A model generated the notes under the pieces. The model was not told the origin of the DNA. It worked only from the letters and a program-made list of their open reading frames with translations, and ran no database searches. The position numbers were made by a program, and so were the translations under genes. 64,000 bases of DNA from Monodelphis domestica. Taxonomy: Eukaryota > Chordata > Mammalia > Didelphimorphia > Didelphidae. Positions 35,301 to 50,300 of this stretch are shown here, one piece after another. Within the stretch, counting starts at the first letter, position 1. Each line of letters starts with the position of its first letter. The stretch is taken from the NCBI RefSeq assembly GCF_027887165.1, contig NC_077234.1, positions 245,394,658-245,458,657 on the forward strand, in the 5' to 3' direction.

Positions 35301-38300
35301 GCCAATACTACCTCAGCCTAGATAGCGTCATCACAAGGAGGATGGGGGCAATACTACCTGAGCCTAGATAGCGTCATCACAAGGAGGATGGGGGCAAGGA
35401 TGGGGCAATGCTACCTGGGCATAGATGGCGTCATCACAAGGAGGATGGGGGCAAGGGTGAGGCAATGCTACCTGGGCATAGATAGCGTCATCACAAGGAG
35501 GATGGGGGCAAGGGTGAGGCAATGCTACCTGAGCATAGATAGCATCATCACAAGGAGGATGGGGGCAAGGGTGAGGCAATACTACCTGAGCATAGATAGC
35601 ATCATCACAAGGAGGATGGGGGCAAGGGTGAGGCAATACTACCTGAGCATAGATAGCGTCATCACAAGGAGGATGGGGGCAAGGGTGAGGCAATGCTACT
35701 TGGGCATAGATAGCGTCATCACAAGGAGGATGGGTGCAAGGGTGAGGCAATACTACCTGGGCATAGATAGCGTCATCACAAGGAGGATGGGGGCAAGGGT
35801 GAGGCAATACTACCTGGGCATAGATAGCATCATCACAAGGAGGATGGGGCCAATACTACCTGAGCCTAGATAGCGTCATCACAAGGAGGATGGGGGCAAT
35901 ACTACCTGAGCCTAGATAGCGTCATCACAAGGAGGATGGGGGCAAGGATGGGGCAATGCTACCTGGGCATAGATGGCGTCATCACAAGGAGGATGGGGGC
36001 AAGGGTGAGGCAATGCTACCTGGGCATAGATAGCGTCATCACAAGGAGGATGGGGGCAAGGGTGAGGCAATGCTACCTGAGCATAGATAGCATCATCACA
36101 AGGAGGATGGGGGCAAGGGTGAGGCAATACTACCTGAGCATAGATAACATCATCACAAGGAGGATGGGGGCAAGGGTGAGGCAATACTACCTGAGCATAG
36201 ATAGCATCATCACAAGGAGGATGGGGGCAAGGGTGAGGCAATACTACCTGAGCATACATAGCGTCATCACAAGGAGGATGGGGGCAAGGGTGAGGCAATA
36301 CTACTTGAGCATAGATAGCGTCATCACAAGGAGGATGGGGGCAAGGGTGAGGCAATACTACCTGAGCATAGATAGCATCATCACAAGGAGGATGGGGGCA
36401 AGGGTGAGGCAATACTACCTGAGCATAGATAGCATCATCACAAGGAGGATGGGGGCAAGGGTGAGGCAATACTACCTGAGCATAGATAGCGTCATCACAA
36501 GGAGGATGGGGGCAAGGGTGAGGCAATACTACCTGGTCATAGATAGCGTCATCACAAGGAGGATGGGGGCAAGGGTGAGGCAATACTACCTGAGCATAGA
36601 TAGCGTCATCACAAGGAGGATGGGGGCAAGGGTGAGGCAATACTACCTGAGCATAGATAGCGTCATCACAAGGAGGATGGGGGCAAGGGTGAGGCAATGC
36701 TACCTGGGCATAGATAGCGTCATCACAAGGAGGATGGGGGCAAGGGTGAGGCAATGCTACCTGAGCATAGATAGCGACATCACAAGGAGGATGGGGGCAA
36801 GGGTGAGACAATGCTACCTGGGCATAGATAGCGTCATCACAAGGAGGATGGGGGCAAGGGTGAGGCTATACTACCTGAGCATAGATAGAATCATCACAAG
36901 GAGGATGGGGGCAAGGGTGAGGCAATACTACCTGGGCATAGAGAGCGTCATCACAAGGAGGATGGGGGCAAGGGTGAGGCAATACTACCTGGGCATAGAT
37001 AGCATCATCACAAGGAGGATGGGGGCAAGGGTGAGGCAATACTACCTGAGCATAGATAGCGTCATCACAAGGAGGATGGGGGCAAGGGTGAGGCAATACT
37101 ACCTGGGCATAGAGAGCGTCATCACAAGGAGGATGGGGGCAAGGGTGAGGCAATACTACCTGGGCATAGAGAGCGTCATCACAAGGAGGATGGGGGCAAG
37201 GGTGAGGCAATACTACCTGAGCATAGATAGCGTCATCACAAGGAGGATGGGGGCAAGGGTGAGGCAATACTACCTGGGCATAGATAGCGTCATCACAAGG
37301 AGGATGGGGGCAAGGGTGAGGCAATACTACCTGGGCATAGAGAACGTCATCACAAGGAGGATGGGGGCAAGGGTGAGGCAATACTACCTGAGCATAGATA
37401 GCGTCATCACAAGGAGGATGGGGGCAAGGGTGAGGCAATACTACCTGGGCATAGAGAGCGTCATCACAAGGAGGATGGGGGCAAGGGTGAGGCAATACTA
37501 CCTGGGCATAGAGAGCGTCATCACAAGGAGGATGGGGGCAAGGGTGAGGCAATACTACCTGAGCATAGATAGCGTCATCACAAGGAGGATGGGGGCAAGG
37601 GTGAGGCAATACTACCTGGGCATAGAGAGCGTCATCACAAGGAGGATGGGGGCAAGGGTGAGGCAATACTACCTGGGCATAGAGAGCGTCATCACAAGGA
37701 GGATGGGGGCAAGGGTGAGGCAATACTACCTGAGCATAGATAGCGTCATCACAAGGAGGATGGGGGCAAGGGTGAGGCAATGCTACCTGGGCATAGATAG
37801 CGTCATCACAAGGAGGATGGGGGCAAGGGTGAGGCAATGCTAAATGAGCATAGATAGCATCATCACAAGGAGGATGGGGGCAAGGGTGAGGCAATACTAC
37901 CTGGGCATAGATAGCGTCATCACAAGGAGGATGGGGGCAAGGGTGAGGCAATACTACCTGGGCATAGATAGCATCATCACAAGGAGGATGGGGGCAATAC
38001 TACCTGAGCTTAGATAGCGTCATCACAAGTAGGATGGGGGCAATACTACCTGAGCCTAGATAGCGTCATCACAAGGAGGATGGAGGCAAGGATGAGGCAA
38101 TACTACTTGAGCATAGATAGCGTCATCACAAGGAGGATGGGGGCAAGGGTGAGGCAATACTACCTGAGCATAGATAGCGTCATCACAAGGAGGATGGGGG
38201 CAATACTACCTGGGCATAGATAGCGTCATCACAAGGAGGATGGGGGCAAGGGTGAGGCAATACTACCTTAGCATAGATAGCATCATCACAAGGAGGATGG

Positions 38301-41300
38301 GGGCAAGGGTGAGGCAATGCTACCTGGGCATAGATAGCATCATCACAAGGAGGATGGGGGTAAGGGTGAGGCAATACTACCTGGGCATAAATAGCGTCAT
38401 CACAAGGAGGATAAGGGGCAAGGGTGAGGCAATACTACCTGGGCATAGATAGCATCATCACAAGGAGGATGGGGGCAATACTACCTGAGCCTAGATAGCG
38501 TCATCACAAGGAGGATGGGGGCAATACTACCTGAGCCTAGATAGCGTCATCACAAGGAGGATGGGGGCAATACTACCTGAGCCTAGATAGCGTCATCACA
38601 AGGAGGATGGGGGCAAGGGTGAGGCAATACTACCTGGGCATAGATAGCATCATCACAAGGAGGATGGGGGCAAGGGTGAGGCAATGCTACCTGAGCATAG
38701 AGAGCGTCATCACAAGGAGGATGGGGGCAAGGGTGAGGCAATACTACCTGAGCATAAATAGCATCATCACAAGGAGGATGGGTGCAAGGGTGAGGCAATA
38801 CTACCTGGGCATAGATAGCGTCATCACAAGGAGGATGGGGGCAAGGGTGAGGCAATACTACCTGGGCATAGATAGCATCATCACAAGGAGGATGGGGCCA
38901 ATACTACCTGAGCCTAGATAGCGTCATCACAAGGAGGATGGGGGCAATACTACCTGAGCCTAGATAGCGTCATCACAAGGAGGATGGGGGCAAGGATGAG
39001 GCAATACTACCTGAGCATAGATAGCATCATCACAAGGAGGATGGGGGCAAGGGTGAGGCAATACTACCTGAGCATAGATAGCATAATCACAAGGAGGATG
39101 GGGGCAAGGGTGAGGCAATACTACCTGAGCATAGATAGCGTCATCACAAGGAGGATGGGGGCAAGGGTGAGGCAATACTACCTGAGCATAGATAGCATCA
39201 TCACAAGGAGGATGGGGGCAAGGGTGAGGCAATACTACCTGAGCATAGATAGCGTCATCACAAGGAGGATGGGGGCAAGGGTGAGGCAATACTACCTGGT
39301 CATAGATAGCGTCATCACAAGGAGGATGGGGGCAAGGGTGAGGCAATACTACCTGAGCATAGATAGCGTCATCACAAGGAGCATGGGGGCAAGGGTGAGG
39401 CAATACTACCTGAGCATAGATAGCGTCATCACAAGGAGGATGGGGGCAAGGGTGAGGCAATGCTCCCTGGGCATAGATAGCGTCATCACAAGGAAGATGG
39501 GGGCAAGGGTGAGGCAATGCTACCTGAGCATAGATAGCGACATCACAAGGAGGATGGGGGCAAGGGTGAGGCAATGCTACCTGGGCATAGATAGCGTCAT
39601 CACAAGGAGGATGGGGGCAAGGGTGAGGCTATACTACCTGAGCATAGATAGAATCATCACAAGGAGGATGGGGGCAATACTACCTGAGCCTAGATAGCGT
39701 CATCACAAGGAGGATGGGGGCAAGGATGAGGCAATACTACTTGAGCATAGATAGCGTCATCACAAGGAGGATGGGGGCAAGGATGAGGCAACTCTACCTG
39801 AGCATAGATAGCGTCATCACAAGGAGGATGGGTGCAAGGGTGAGGCAATGCTACCTGAGCATAGATAGCGTCATCACAAGGAGGATGGGGGCAAGGGTGA
39901 GGCAATACTACCTGAGCCTAGATAGCGTCATCACAAGGAGGATGGGGGCAAGGGTGAGGCAATACTACCTGAGCATAGATAGCGTCATCACAAGGAGGAT
40001 GGGGGCAAGGGTGAGGCAATACTACCTGGTCATAGATAGCGTCATCACAAGGAGGATGGGCGCAAGGGTGAGGCAATACTACCTGAGCATAGATAGCGTC
40101 ATCACAAGGAGGATGGGGGCAAGGGTGAGGCAATGCTACCTGAGCATAGATAGCGTCATCACAAGGAGGATGGGGGCAAGGGTGAGGCAATACTACCTGG
40201 GCATAGATAGCGTCATCACAAGCAGGATGGGGGCAAGGGTGAGCCAATACTACCTGGGCCTAGATAGATTCATCACAAGGTGGATGGGGGCAATACTACC
40301 TGGGCATAGATAGCGTCATCACAAGGAGGATGGGGGTAAGGGTGAGGCAATGCTACCTGAGCCTAGATAGCGTCATCACAAGGCGGATGTGGGCAAGGGT
40401 GAGGCAATACTACCTGAGCCTAGATAGCGTCATCACAAGGAGGGTGGGGTCAAGGGTGAGGCAATACTACCTGAGCATAGATAGCATCATCACAAGAAGG
40501 ATGGGGGCAATACTACCTGAGCATAGATTGCGTCATCACAAGGAGGATGGGGCCAATACTACCTGGGCATAAATAGCGTCATCACAAGGAGGATGGGGGC
40601 AAGGGTGAGGCAATACTACCTGGGCATAAATGGCATCATCACAAGGAGGATGCGGGCAAGGGTGAGGCAATACTACCTGGGCATAAATAGCGTCATCACA
40701 AGGAGGATGGGGGCAAGGGTGAGGCAATACTACCTGGTCATAGATAGCATCATCACAAGGTGGATGGGGGCAAAGGTGAGGCAATGCTACCTTAGCCTAG
40801 ATAGCGTCATCACAAGGAGGATGTGGGCAAGAGTGAGGCAATACTACCTGAGCAAAAATAGCATCATCACAAGGAGGATGGGTGCAAGGGTGAGGCAATA
40901 CTACCTGAGCATAGATAGCATCATCACAAGGAGGATGGGGGCAAGGGTGAGGCAATACTACCTGGGCATAGATAGCGTCATCACAAGGAGGATGGGGGCA
41001 AGGGTGAGGCAATACTACCTGGGCATAGATAGCGTCATCACAAGGAGGATTGGGGCAAGGGTGAGGCAATACTACCTGAGCATAGATAGCGTCATCACAA
41101 GGAGGATGGGGGCAAGGGTGAGGCAATACTACCTGAGCATAGATAGCGTCATCACAAGGAGGATGGGGGCAAGGGTGAGGCAATGCTACCAGAGCATAGA
41201 TAGCGTCATCACAAGGAGGATGGGGGCAAAAGTGAGGCAATACTACCTGGGCATAGATAGCGTCATCACAAGGAGGATGGGGGCAATACTACCTGGGCAT

Positions 41301-41322
41301 AGATAGCGTCATCACAAGGAGG
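26315..41322. repeat. Higher-order repeat copy 2, expanded to 15,008 bp
   Basis: It starts with the same landmark as copy 1 and contains every block of it, but the run of blocks from 28,860 to about 32,790 is followed by a second set from 33,060. The offset between the two sets is 4,200 bp (28,860 to 33,060, 29,522 to 33,722, 30,423 to 34,623, 31,188 to 35,388). The remainder matches copy 1 at an offset of about 15,008. Confidence 0.9.
28860..33059. repeat. 4,200-bp segment tandemly repeated within copy 2
   Basis: The segment is followed by a near-identical set starting at 33,060. Its right end contains a hybrid block (31,736-32,791). The first 12 units there match the block at 20,929/35,936, and the last six units plus the terminal short unit match the end of the 26-unit block at 27,080-28,591. 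The switch lies near 32,420 and keeps the 57-bp register. Confidence 0.85.
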
Positions 41323-44300
41323 ATGGGGGCAAGGGTGAGGCAATACTACCTGAGCATAGATAGCATCATCACAAGGAGGATGGGTGCAAGGGTGAGGCAA
41401 TACTACCTGAGCATAGATAGCATCATCAAAAGGAGGATGGGTGCAAGGGTGAGGCAATACTACCTGGGCATAGATAGCGTCATCACAAGGAGGATGGGGG
41501 CAAGGGTGAGGCAATACTACCTGGGCATAGATAGCATCATCACAAGGAGGATGGGGCCAATACTACCTGAGCCTAGATAGCGTCATCACAAGGAGGATGG
41601 GGGCAAGGGTGAGGCAATACTACCTGGGCATAGATAGCATCATCACAAGGAGGATGGGGGCAAGGGTGAGGCAATGCTACCTGAGCATAGAGAGCGTCAT
41701 CACAAGGAGGATGGGGGCAAGGGTGAGGCAATACTACCTGAGCATAGATAGCGTCATCACAAGGAGGATGGGGGCAAGGGTGAGGCAATACTACCTGAGC
41801 ATAGATAGCATCATCACAAGGAGGATGGGTGCAAGGGTGAGGCAATACTACCTGGGCATAGATAGCGTCATCACAAGGAGGATGGGGGCAAGGGTGAGGC
41901 AATACTACCTGGGCATAGATAGCATCAACACAAGGAGGATGGGGCCAATACTACCTGAGCCTAGATAGCGTCATCACAAGGAGGATGGGGGCAAGGGTGA
42001 GGCAATACTACCTGGGCATAGATAGCGTCATCACAAGGAGGATGGGGGCAATACTACCTGAGCCTAGATAGCGTCATCACAAGGAGGATGGGGGCAAGGA
42101 TGAGGCAATACTACCTGAGCATAGATAGCATCATCACAAGGAGGATGGGGGCAAGGGTGAGGCAATACTACCTGAGCATAGATAGCATCATCACAAGGAG
42201 GATGGGGGCAAGGGTGAGGCAATACTACCTGAGCATACATAGCGTCATCACAAGGAGGATGGGGGCAAGGGTGAGGCAATACTACTTGAGCATAGATAGC
42301 GTCATCACAAGGAGGATGGGGGCAAGGGTGAGGCAATACTACCTGAGCATAGATAGCATCATCACAAGGAGGATGGGGGCAAGGGTGAGGCAATACTACC
42401 TGAGCATAGATAGCATCATCACAAGGAGGATGGGGGCAAGGGTGAGGCAATACTACCTGGTCATAGATAGCGTCATCACAAGGAGGATGGGGGCAAGGGT
42501 GAGGCAATACTACCTGGTCATAGATAGCGTCATCACAAGGAGGATGGGGGCAAGGGTGAGGCAATACTACCTGAGCATAGATAGCGTCATCACAAGGAGG
42601 ATGGGGGCAAGGGTGAGGCAATACTACCTGAGCATAGATAGCGTCATCACAAGGAGGATGGGGGCAAGGGTGAGGCAATGCTACCTGGGAATAGATAGCG
42701 TCATCACAAGGAGGATGGGGGCAAGGGTGAGGCAATGCTACCTGAGCATAGATAGCGACATCACAAGGAGGATGGGGGCAAGGGTGAGACAATGCTACCT
42801 GGGCATAGATAGCATCATCACAAGGAGGATGGGGGCAAGGGTGAGGCTATACTACCTGAGCATAGATAGAATCATCACAAGGAGGATGGGGGCAAGGGTG
42901 AGGCAATACTACCTGGGCATAGAGAGCGTCATCACAAGGAGGATGGGGGCAAGGGTGAGGCAATACTACCTGGGCATAGATAGCATCATCACAAGGAGGA
43001 TGGGGGCAAGGGTGAGGCAATACTACCTGAGCATAGATAGCGTCATCACAAGGAGGATGGGGGCAAGGGTGAGGCAATACTACCTGGGCATAGAGAGCGT
43101 CATCACAAGGAGGATGGGGGCAAGGGTGAGGCAATACTACCTGGGCATAGAGAGCGTCATCACAAGGAGGATGGGGGCAAGGGTGAGGCAATACTACCTG
43201 AGCATAGATAGCATCATCACAAGGAGGATGGGGGCAAGGGTGAGGCAATACTACCTGGGCATAGATAGCGTCATCACAAGGAGGATGGGGGCAAGGGTGA
43301 GGCAATACTACCTGGGCATAGATGGCGTCATCACAAGGAGGATGGGGGCAAGGGTGAGGCAATGCTACCTGGGCATAGATAGCGTCATCACAAGGAGGAT
43401 GGGGGCAAGGGTGAGGCAATGCTACCTGAGCATAGATAGCATCATCACAAGGAGGATGGGGGCAAGGGTGAGGCAATACTACCTGGGCATAGATAGCGTC
43501 ATCACAAGGAGGATGGGGGCAAGGGTGAGGCAATACTACCTGGGCATAGATAGCATCATCACAAGGAGGATGGGGGCAATACTACCTGAGCTTAGATAGC
43601 GTCATCACAAGTAGGATGGGGGCAATACTACCTGAGCCTAGATAGCGTCATCACAAGGAGGATGGAGGCAAGGATGAGGCAATACTACTTGAGCATAGAT
43701 AGCGTCATCACAAGGAGGATGGGGGCAATACTACCTGGGCATAGATAGCGTCATCACAAGGAGGATGGGGGCAAGGGTGAGGCAATACTACCTGAGCATA
43801 GATAGCGTCATCACAAGGAGGATGGGGGCAATACTACCTGGGCATAGATAGCGTCATCACAAGGAGGATGGGGGCAAGGGTGAGGCAATACTACCTTAGC
43901 ATAGATAGCATCATCACAAGGAGGATGGGGGCAAGGGTGAGGCAATGCTACCTGGGCATAGATAGCATCATCACAAGGAGGATGGGGGTAAGGGTGAGGC
44001 AATACTACCTGGGCATAAATAGCGTCATCACAAGGAGGATGGGGGCAAGGGTGAGGCAATACTACCTGGGCATAGATAGCATCATCACAAGGAGGATGGG
44101 GGCAAGGGTGAGGCAATGCTACCTGAGCATAGAGAGCGTCATCACAAGGAGGATGGGGGCAAGGGTGAGGCAATACTACCTGGGCATAGAGAGCGTCATT
44201 AAGAGGAGGATGGGGGCAAGGGTGAGGCAATACTACCTGAGCATAGATAGCGTCATCACAAGGAGGATGGGGGCAAGGGTGAGGCAATACTACCTGAGCA

Positions 44301-47300
44301 TAGATAGCATCATCACAAGGAGGATGGGTGCAAGGGTGAGGCAATACTACCTGGGCATAGATAGCGTCATCACAAGGAGGATGGGGGCAAGGGTGAGGCA
44401 ATACTACCTGGGCATAGATAGCATCATCACAAGGAGGATGGGGCCAATACTACCTGAGCCTAGATAGCGTCATCACAAGGAGGATGGGGGCAATACTACC
44501 TGAGCCTAGATAGCGTCATCACAAGGAGGATGGGGGCAAGGATGAGGCAATACTACCTGAGCATAGATAGCATCATCACAAGGAGGATGGGGGCAAGGGT
44601 GAGGCAATACTACCTGAGCATAGATAGCATAATCACAAGGGGGATGGGGGCAAGGGTGAGGCAATACTACCTGAGCATAGATAGCGTCATCACAAGGAGG
44701 ATGGGGGCAAGGGTGAGGCAATACTACTTGAGCATAGATAGCGTCATCACAAGGAGGATGGGGGCAAGGGTGAGGCAATACTACCTGAGCATAGATAGCA
44801 TCATCACAAGGAGGATGGGGGCAAGGGTGAGGCAATACTACCTGAGCATAGATAGCATCATCACAAGGAGGATGGGGGCAAGGGTGAGGCAATACTACCT
44901 GGGCATAGAGAGCTTCATTACAAGGAGGATGGGGGCAAGGGTGAGGCAATACTACCTGAGCATAGATAGCGTCATCACAAGGAGGATGGGGGCAAGGGTG
45001 AGGCAATACTACCTGAGCATAGATAGCATCATCACAAGGAGGATGGGTGCAAGGGTGAGGCAATACTACCTGGGCATAGATAGCGTCATCACAAGGAGGA
45101 TGGAGGCAAAGGTGAGGCAATGCTACCTGGGCATAGATAGCGTCATCACAAGGAGGATGGGTGCAAGGGTGAGGCAATACTACCTGAGCATAGAGAGCAT
45201 CATCACAAGGAGGATGGGGGCAAGGGTGAGGCAATACTACCTGGGCATAGAGAGCGTCATTACAAGGAGGATGGGGGCAAGGGTGAGGCAATACTACCTG
45301 AGCATAGATAGCGTCATCACAAGGAGGATGGGGGCAAAAGTGAGGCAATACTACCTGGGCATAGATAGCGTCATCACAAGGAGGATGGGGGCAATACTAC
45401 CTGGGCATAGATAGCGTCATCACAAGGAGGATGGGGGCAAGGGTGAGGCAATACTACCTGAGCATAGATAGCATCATGACAAGGAGGATGGGTGCAAGGG
45501 TGAGGCAATACTACCTGAGCATAGATAGCATCATCACAAGGAGGATGGGTGCAAGGGTGAGGCAATACTACCTGGGCATAGATAGCGTCATCACAAGGAG
45601 GATGGGGGCAAGGGTGAGGCAATACTACCTGGGCATAGATAGCATCATCACAAGGAGGATGGGGCCAATACTACCTGAGCCTAGATAGCGTCATCACAAG
45701 GAGGATGGGGGCAAGGGTGAGGCAATACTACCTGGGCATAGATAGCATCATCACAAGGAGGATGGGGGCAAGGGTGAGGCAATACTACCTGAGCATACAT
45801 AGCGTCATCACAAGGAGGATGGGGGCAAGGGTGAGGCAATACTACTTGAGCATAGATAGCGTCATCACAAGGAGGATGGGGGCAAGGGTGAGGCAATACT
45901 ACCTGAGCATAGATAGCGTCATCACAAGGAGGATGGGGGCAAGGGTGAGGCAATACTACCTGAGCATAGATAGCATCATCACAAGGAGGATGGGTGCAAG
46001 GGTGAGGCAATACTACCTGGGCATAGATAGCGTCATCACAAGGAGGATGGGGGCAAGGGTGAGGCAATACTACCTGGGCATAGATAGCATCATCACAAGG
46101 AGGATGGGGCCAATACTACCTCAGCCTAGATAGCGTCATCACAAGGAGGATGGGGGCAATACTACCTGAGCCTAGATAGCGTCATCACAAGGAGGATGGG
46201 GGCAAGGATGGGGCAATGCTACCTGGGCATAGATGGCGTCATCACAAGGAGGATGGGGGCAAGGGTGAGGCAATGCTACCTGGGCATAGATAGCGTCATC
46301 ACAAGGAGGATGGGGGCAAGGGTGAGGCAATGCTACCTGAGCATAGATAGCATCATCACAAGGAGGATGGGGGCAAGGGTGAGGCAATACTACCTGAGCA
46401 TAGATAGCATCATCACAAGGAGGATGGGGGCAAGGGTGAGGCAATACTACCTGAGCATAGATAGCGTCATCACAAGGAGGATGGGGGCAAGGGTGAGGCA
46501 ATGCTACCTGGGCATAGATAGCGTCATCACAAGGAGGATGGGGGCAAGGGTGAGGCAATACTACCTGGGCATAGATAGCGTCATCACAAGGAGGATGGGG
46601 GCAAGGGTGAGGCAATACTACCTGGGCATAGATAGCATCATCACAAGGAGGATGGGGCCAATACTACCTGAGCCTAGATAGCGTCATCACAAGGAGGATG
46701 GGGGCAATACTACCTGAGCCTAGATAGCGTCATCACAAGGAGGATGGGGGCAAGGATGGGGCAATGCTACCTGGGCATAGATGGCGTCATCACAAGGAGG
46801 ATGGGGGCAAGGGTGAGGCAATGCTACCTGGGCATAGATAGCGTCATCACAAGGAGGATGGGGGCAAGGGTGAGGCAATGCTACCTGAGCATAGATAGCA
46901 TCATCACAAGGAGGATGGGGGCAAGGGTGAGGCAATACTACCTGAGCATAGATAACATCATCACAAGGAGGATGGGGGCAAGGGTGAGGCAATACTACCT
47001 GAGCATAGATAGCATCATCACAAGGAGGATGGGGGCAAGGGTGAGGCAATACTACCTGAGCATACATAGCGTCATCACAAGGAGGATGGGGGCAAGGGTG
47101 AGGCAATACTACTTGAGCATAGATAGCGTCATCACAAGGAGGATGGGGGCAAGGGTGAGGCAATACTACCTGAGCATAGATAGCATCATCACAAGGAGGA
47201 TGGGGGCAAGGGTGAGGCAATACTACCTGAGCATAGATAGCATCATCACAAGGAGGATGGGGGCAAGGGTGAGGCAATACTACCTGAGCATAGATAGCGT

Positions 47301-50300
47301 CATCACAAGGAGGATGGGGGCAAGGGTGAGGCAATACTACCTGGTCATAGATAGCGTCATCACAAGGAGGATGGGGGCAAGGGTGAGGCAATACTACCTG
47401 AGCATAGATAGCGTCATCACAAGGAGGATGGGGGCAAGGGTGAGGCAATACTACCTGAGCATAGATAGCGTCATCACAAGGAGGATGGGGGCAAGGGTGA
47501 GGCAATGCTACCTGGGCATAGATAGCGTCATCACAAGGAGGATGGGGGCAAGGGTGAGGCAATGCTACCTGAGCATAGATAGCGACATCACAAGGAGGAT
47601 GGGGGCAAGGGTGAGACAATGCTACCTGGGCATAGATAGCGTCATCACAAGGAGGATGGGGGCAAGGGTGAGGCTATACTACCTGAGCATAGATAGAATC
47701 ATCACAAGGAGGATGGGGGCAAGGGTGAGGCAATACTACCTGGGCATAGAGAGCGTCATCACAAGGAGGATGGGGGCAAGGGTGAGGCAATACTACCTGG
47801 GCATAGATAGCATCATCACAAGGAGGATGGGGGCAAGGGTGAGGCAATACTACCTGAGCATAGATAGCGTCATCACAAGGAGGATGGGGGCAAGGGTGAG
47901 GCAATACTACCTGGGCATAGAGAGCGTCATCACAAGGAGGATGGGGGCAAGGGTGAGGCAATACTACCTGGGCATAGAGAGCGTCATCACAAGGAGGATG
48001 GGGGCAAGGGTGAGGCAATACTACCTGAGCATAGATAGCGTCATCACAAGGAGGATGGGGGCAAGGGTGAGGCAATACTACCTGGGCATAGATAGCGTCA
48101 TCACAAGGAGGATGGGGGCAAGGGTGAGGCAATACTACCTGGGCATAGAGAACGTCATCACAAGGAGGATGGGGGCAAGGGTGAGGCAATACTACCTGAG
48201 CATAGATAGCGTCATCACAAGGAGGATGGGGGCAAGGGTGAGGCAATACTACCTGGGCATAGAGAGCGTCATCACAAGGAGGATGGGGGCAAGGGTGAGG
48301 CAATACTACCTGGGCATAGAGAGCGTCATCACAAGGAGGATGGGGGCAAGGGTGAGGCAATACTACCTGAGCATAGATAGCGTCATCACAAGGAGGATGG
48401 GGGCAAGGGTGAGGCAATACTACCTGGGCATAGAGAGCGTCATCACAAGGAGGATGGGGGCAAGGGTGAGGCAATACTACCTGGGCATAGAGAGCGTCAT
48501 CACAAGGAGGATGGGGGCAAGGGTGAGGCAATACTACCTGAGCATAGATAGCGTCATCACAAGGAGGATGGGGGCAAGGGTGAGGCAATGCTACCTGGGC
48601 ATAGATAGCGTCATCACAAGGAGGATGGGGGCAAGGGTGAGGCAATGCTAAATGAGCATAGATAGCATCATCACAAGGAGGATGGGGGCAAGGGTGAGGC
48701 AATACTACCTGGGCATAGATAGCGTCATCACAAGGAGGATGGGGGCAAGGGTGAGGCAATACTACCTGGGCATAGATAGCATCATCACAAGGAGGATGGG
48801 GGCAATACTACCTGAGCTTAGATAGCGTCATCACAAGTAGGATGGGGGCAATACTACCTGAGCCTAGATAGCGTCATCACAAGGAGGATGGAGGCAAGGA
48901 TGAGGCAATACTACTTGAGCATAGATAGCGTCATCACAAGGAGGATGGGGGCAAGGGTGAGGCAATACTACCTGAGCATAGATAGCGTCATCACAAGGAG
49001 GATGGGGGCAATACTACCTGGGCATAGATAGCGTCATCACAAGGAGGATGGGGGCAAGGGTGAGGCAATACTACCTTAGCATAGATAGCATCATCACAAG
49101 GAGGATGGGGGCAAGGGTGAGGCAATGCTACCTGGGCATAGATAGCATCATCACAAGGAGGATGGGGGTAAGGGTGAGGCAATACTACCTGGGCATAAAT
49201 AGCGTCATCACAAGGAGGATAAGGGGCAAGGGTGAGGCAATACTACCTGGGCATAGATAGCATCATCACAAGGAGGATGGGGGCAATACTACCTGAGCCT
49301 AGATAGCGTCATCACAAGGAGGATGGGGGCAATACTACCTGAGCCTAGATAGCGTCATCACAAGGAGGATGGGGGCAATACTACCTGAGCCTAGATAGCG
49401 TCATCACAAGGAGGATGGGGGCAAGGGTGAGGCAATACTACCTGGGCATAGATAGCATCATCACAAGGAGGATGGGGGCAAGGGTGAGGCAATGCTACCT
49501 GAGCATAGAGAGCGTCATCACAAGGAGGATGGGGGCAAGGGTGAGGCAATACTACCTGAGCATAAATAGCATCATCACAAGGAGGATGGGTGCAAGGGTG
49601 AGGCAATACTACCTGGGCATAGATAGCGTCATCACAAGGAGGATGGGGGCAAGGGTGAGGCAATACTACCTGGGCATAGATAGCATCATCACAAGGAGGA
49701 TGGGGCCAATACTACCTGAGCCTAGATAGCGTCATCACAAGGAGGATGGGGGCAATACTACCTGAGCCTAGATAGCGTCATCACAAGGAGGATGGGGGCA
49801 AGGATGAGGCAATACTACCTGAGCATAGATAGCATCATCACAAGGAGGATGGGGGCAAGGGTGAGGCAATACTACCTGAGCATAGATAGCATAATCACAA
49901 GGAGGATGGGGGCAAGGGTGAGGCAATACTACCTGAGCATAGATAGCGTCATCACAAGGAGGATGGGGGCAAGGGTGAGGCAATACTACCTGAGCATAGA
50001 TAGCACCATCACAAGGAGGATGGGGGCAAGGGTGAGGCAATACTACCTGAGCATAGATAGCATCATCACAAGGAGGATGGGGGCAAGGGTGAGGCAATAC
50101 TACCTGAGCATAGATAGCGTCATCACAAGGAGGATGGGGGCAAGGGTGAGGCAATACTACCTGGTCATAGATAGCGTCATCACAAGGAGGATGGGGGCAA
50201 GGGTGAGGCAATACTACCTGAGCATAGATAGCGTCATCACAAGGAGCATGGGGGCAAGGGTGAGGCAATACTACCTGAGCATAGATAGCGTCATCACAAG

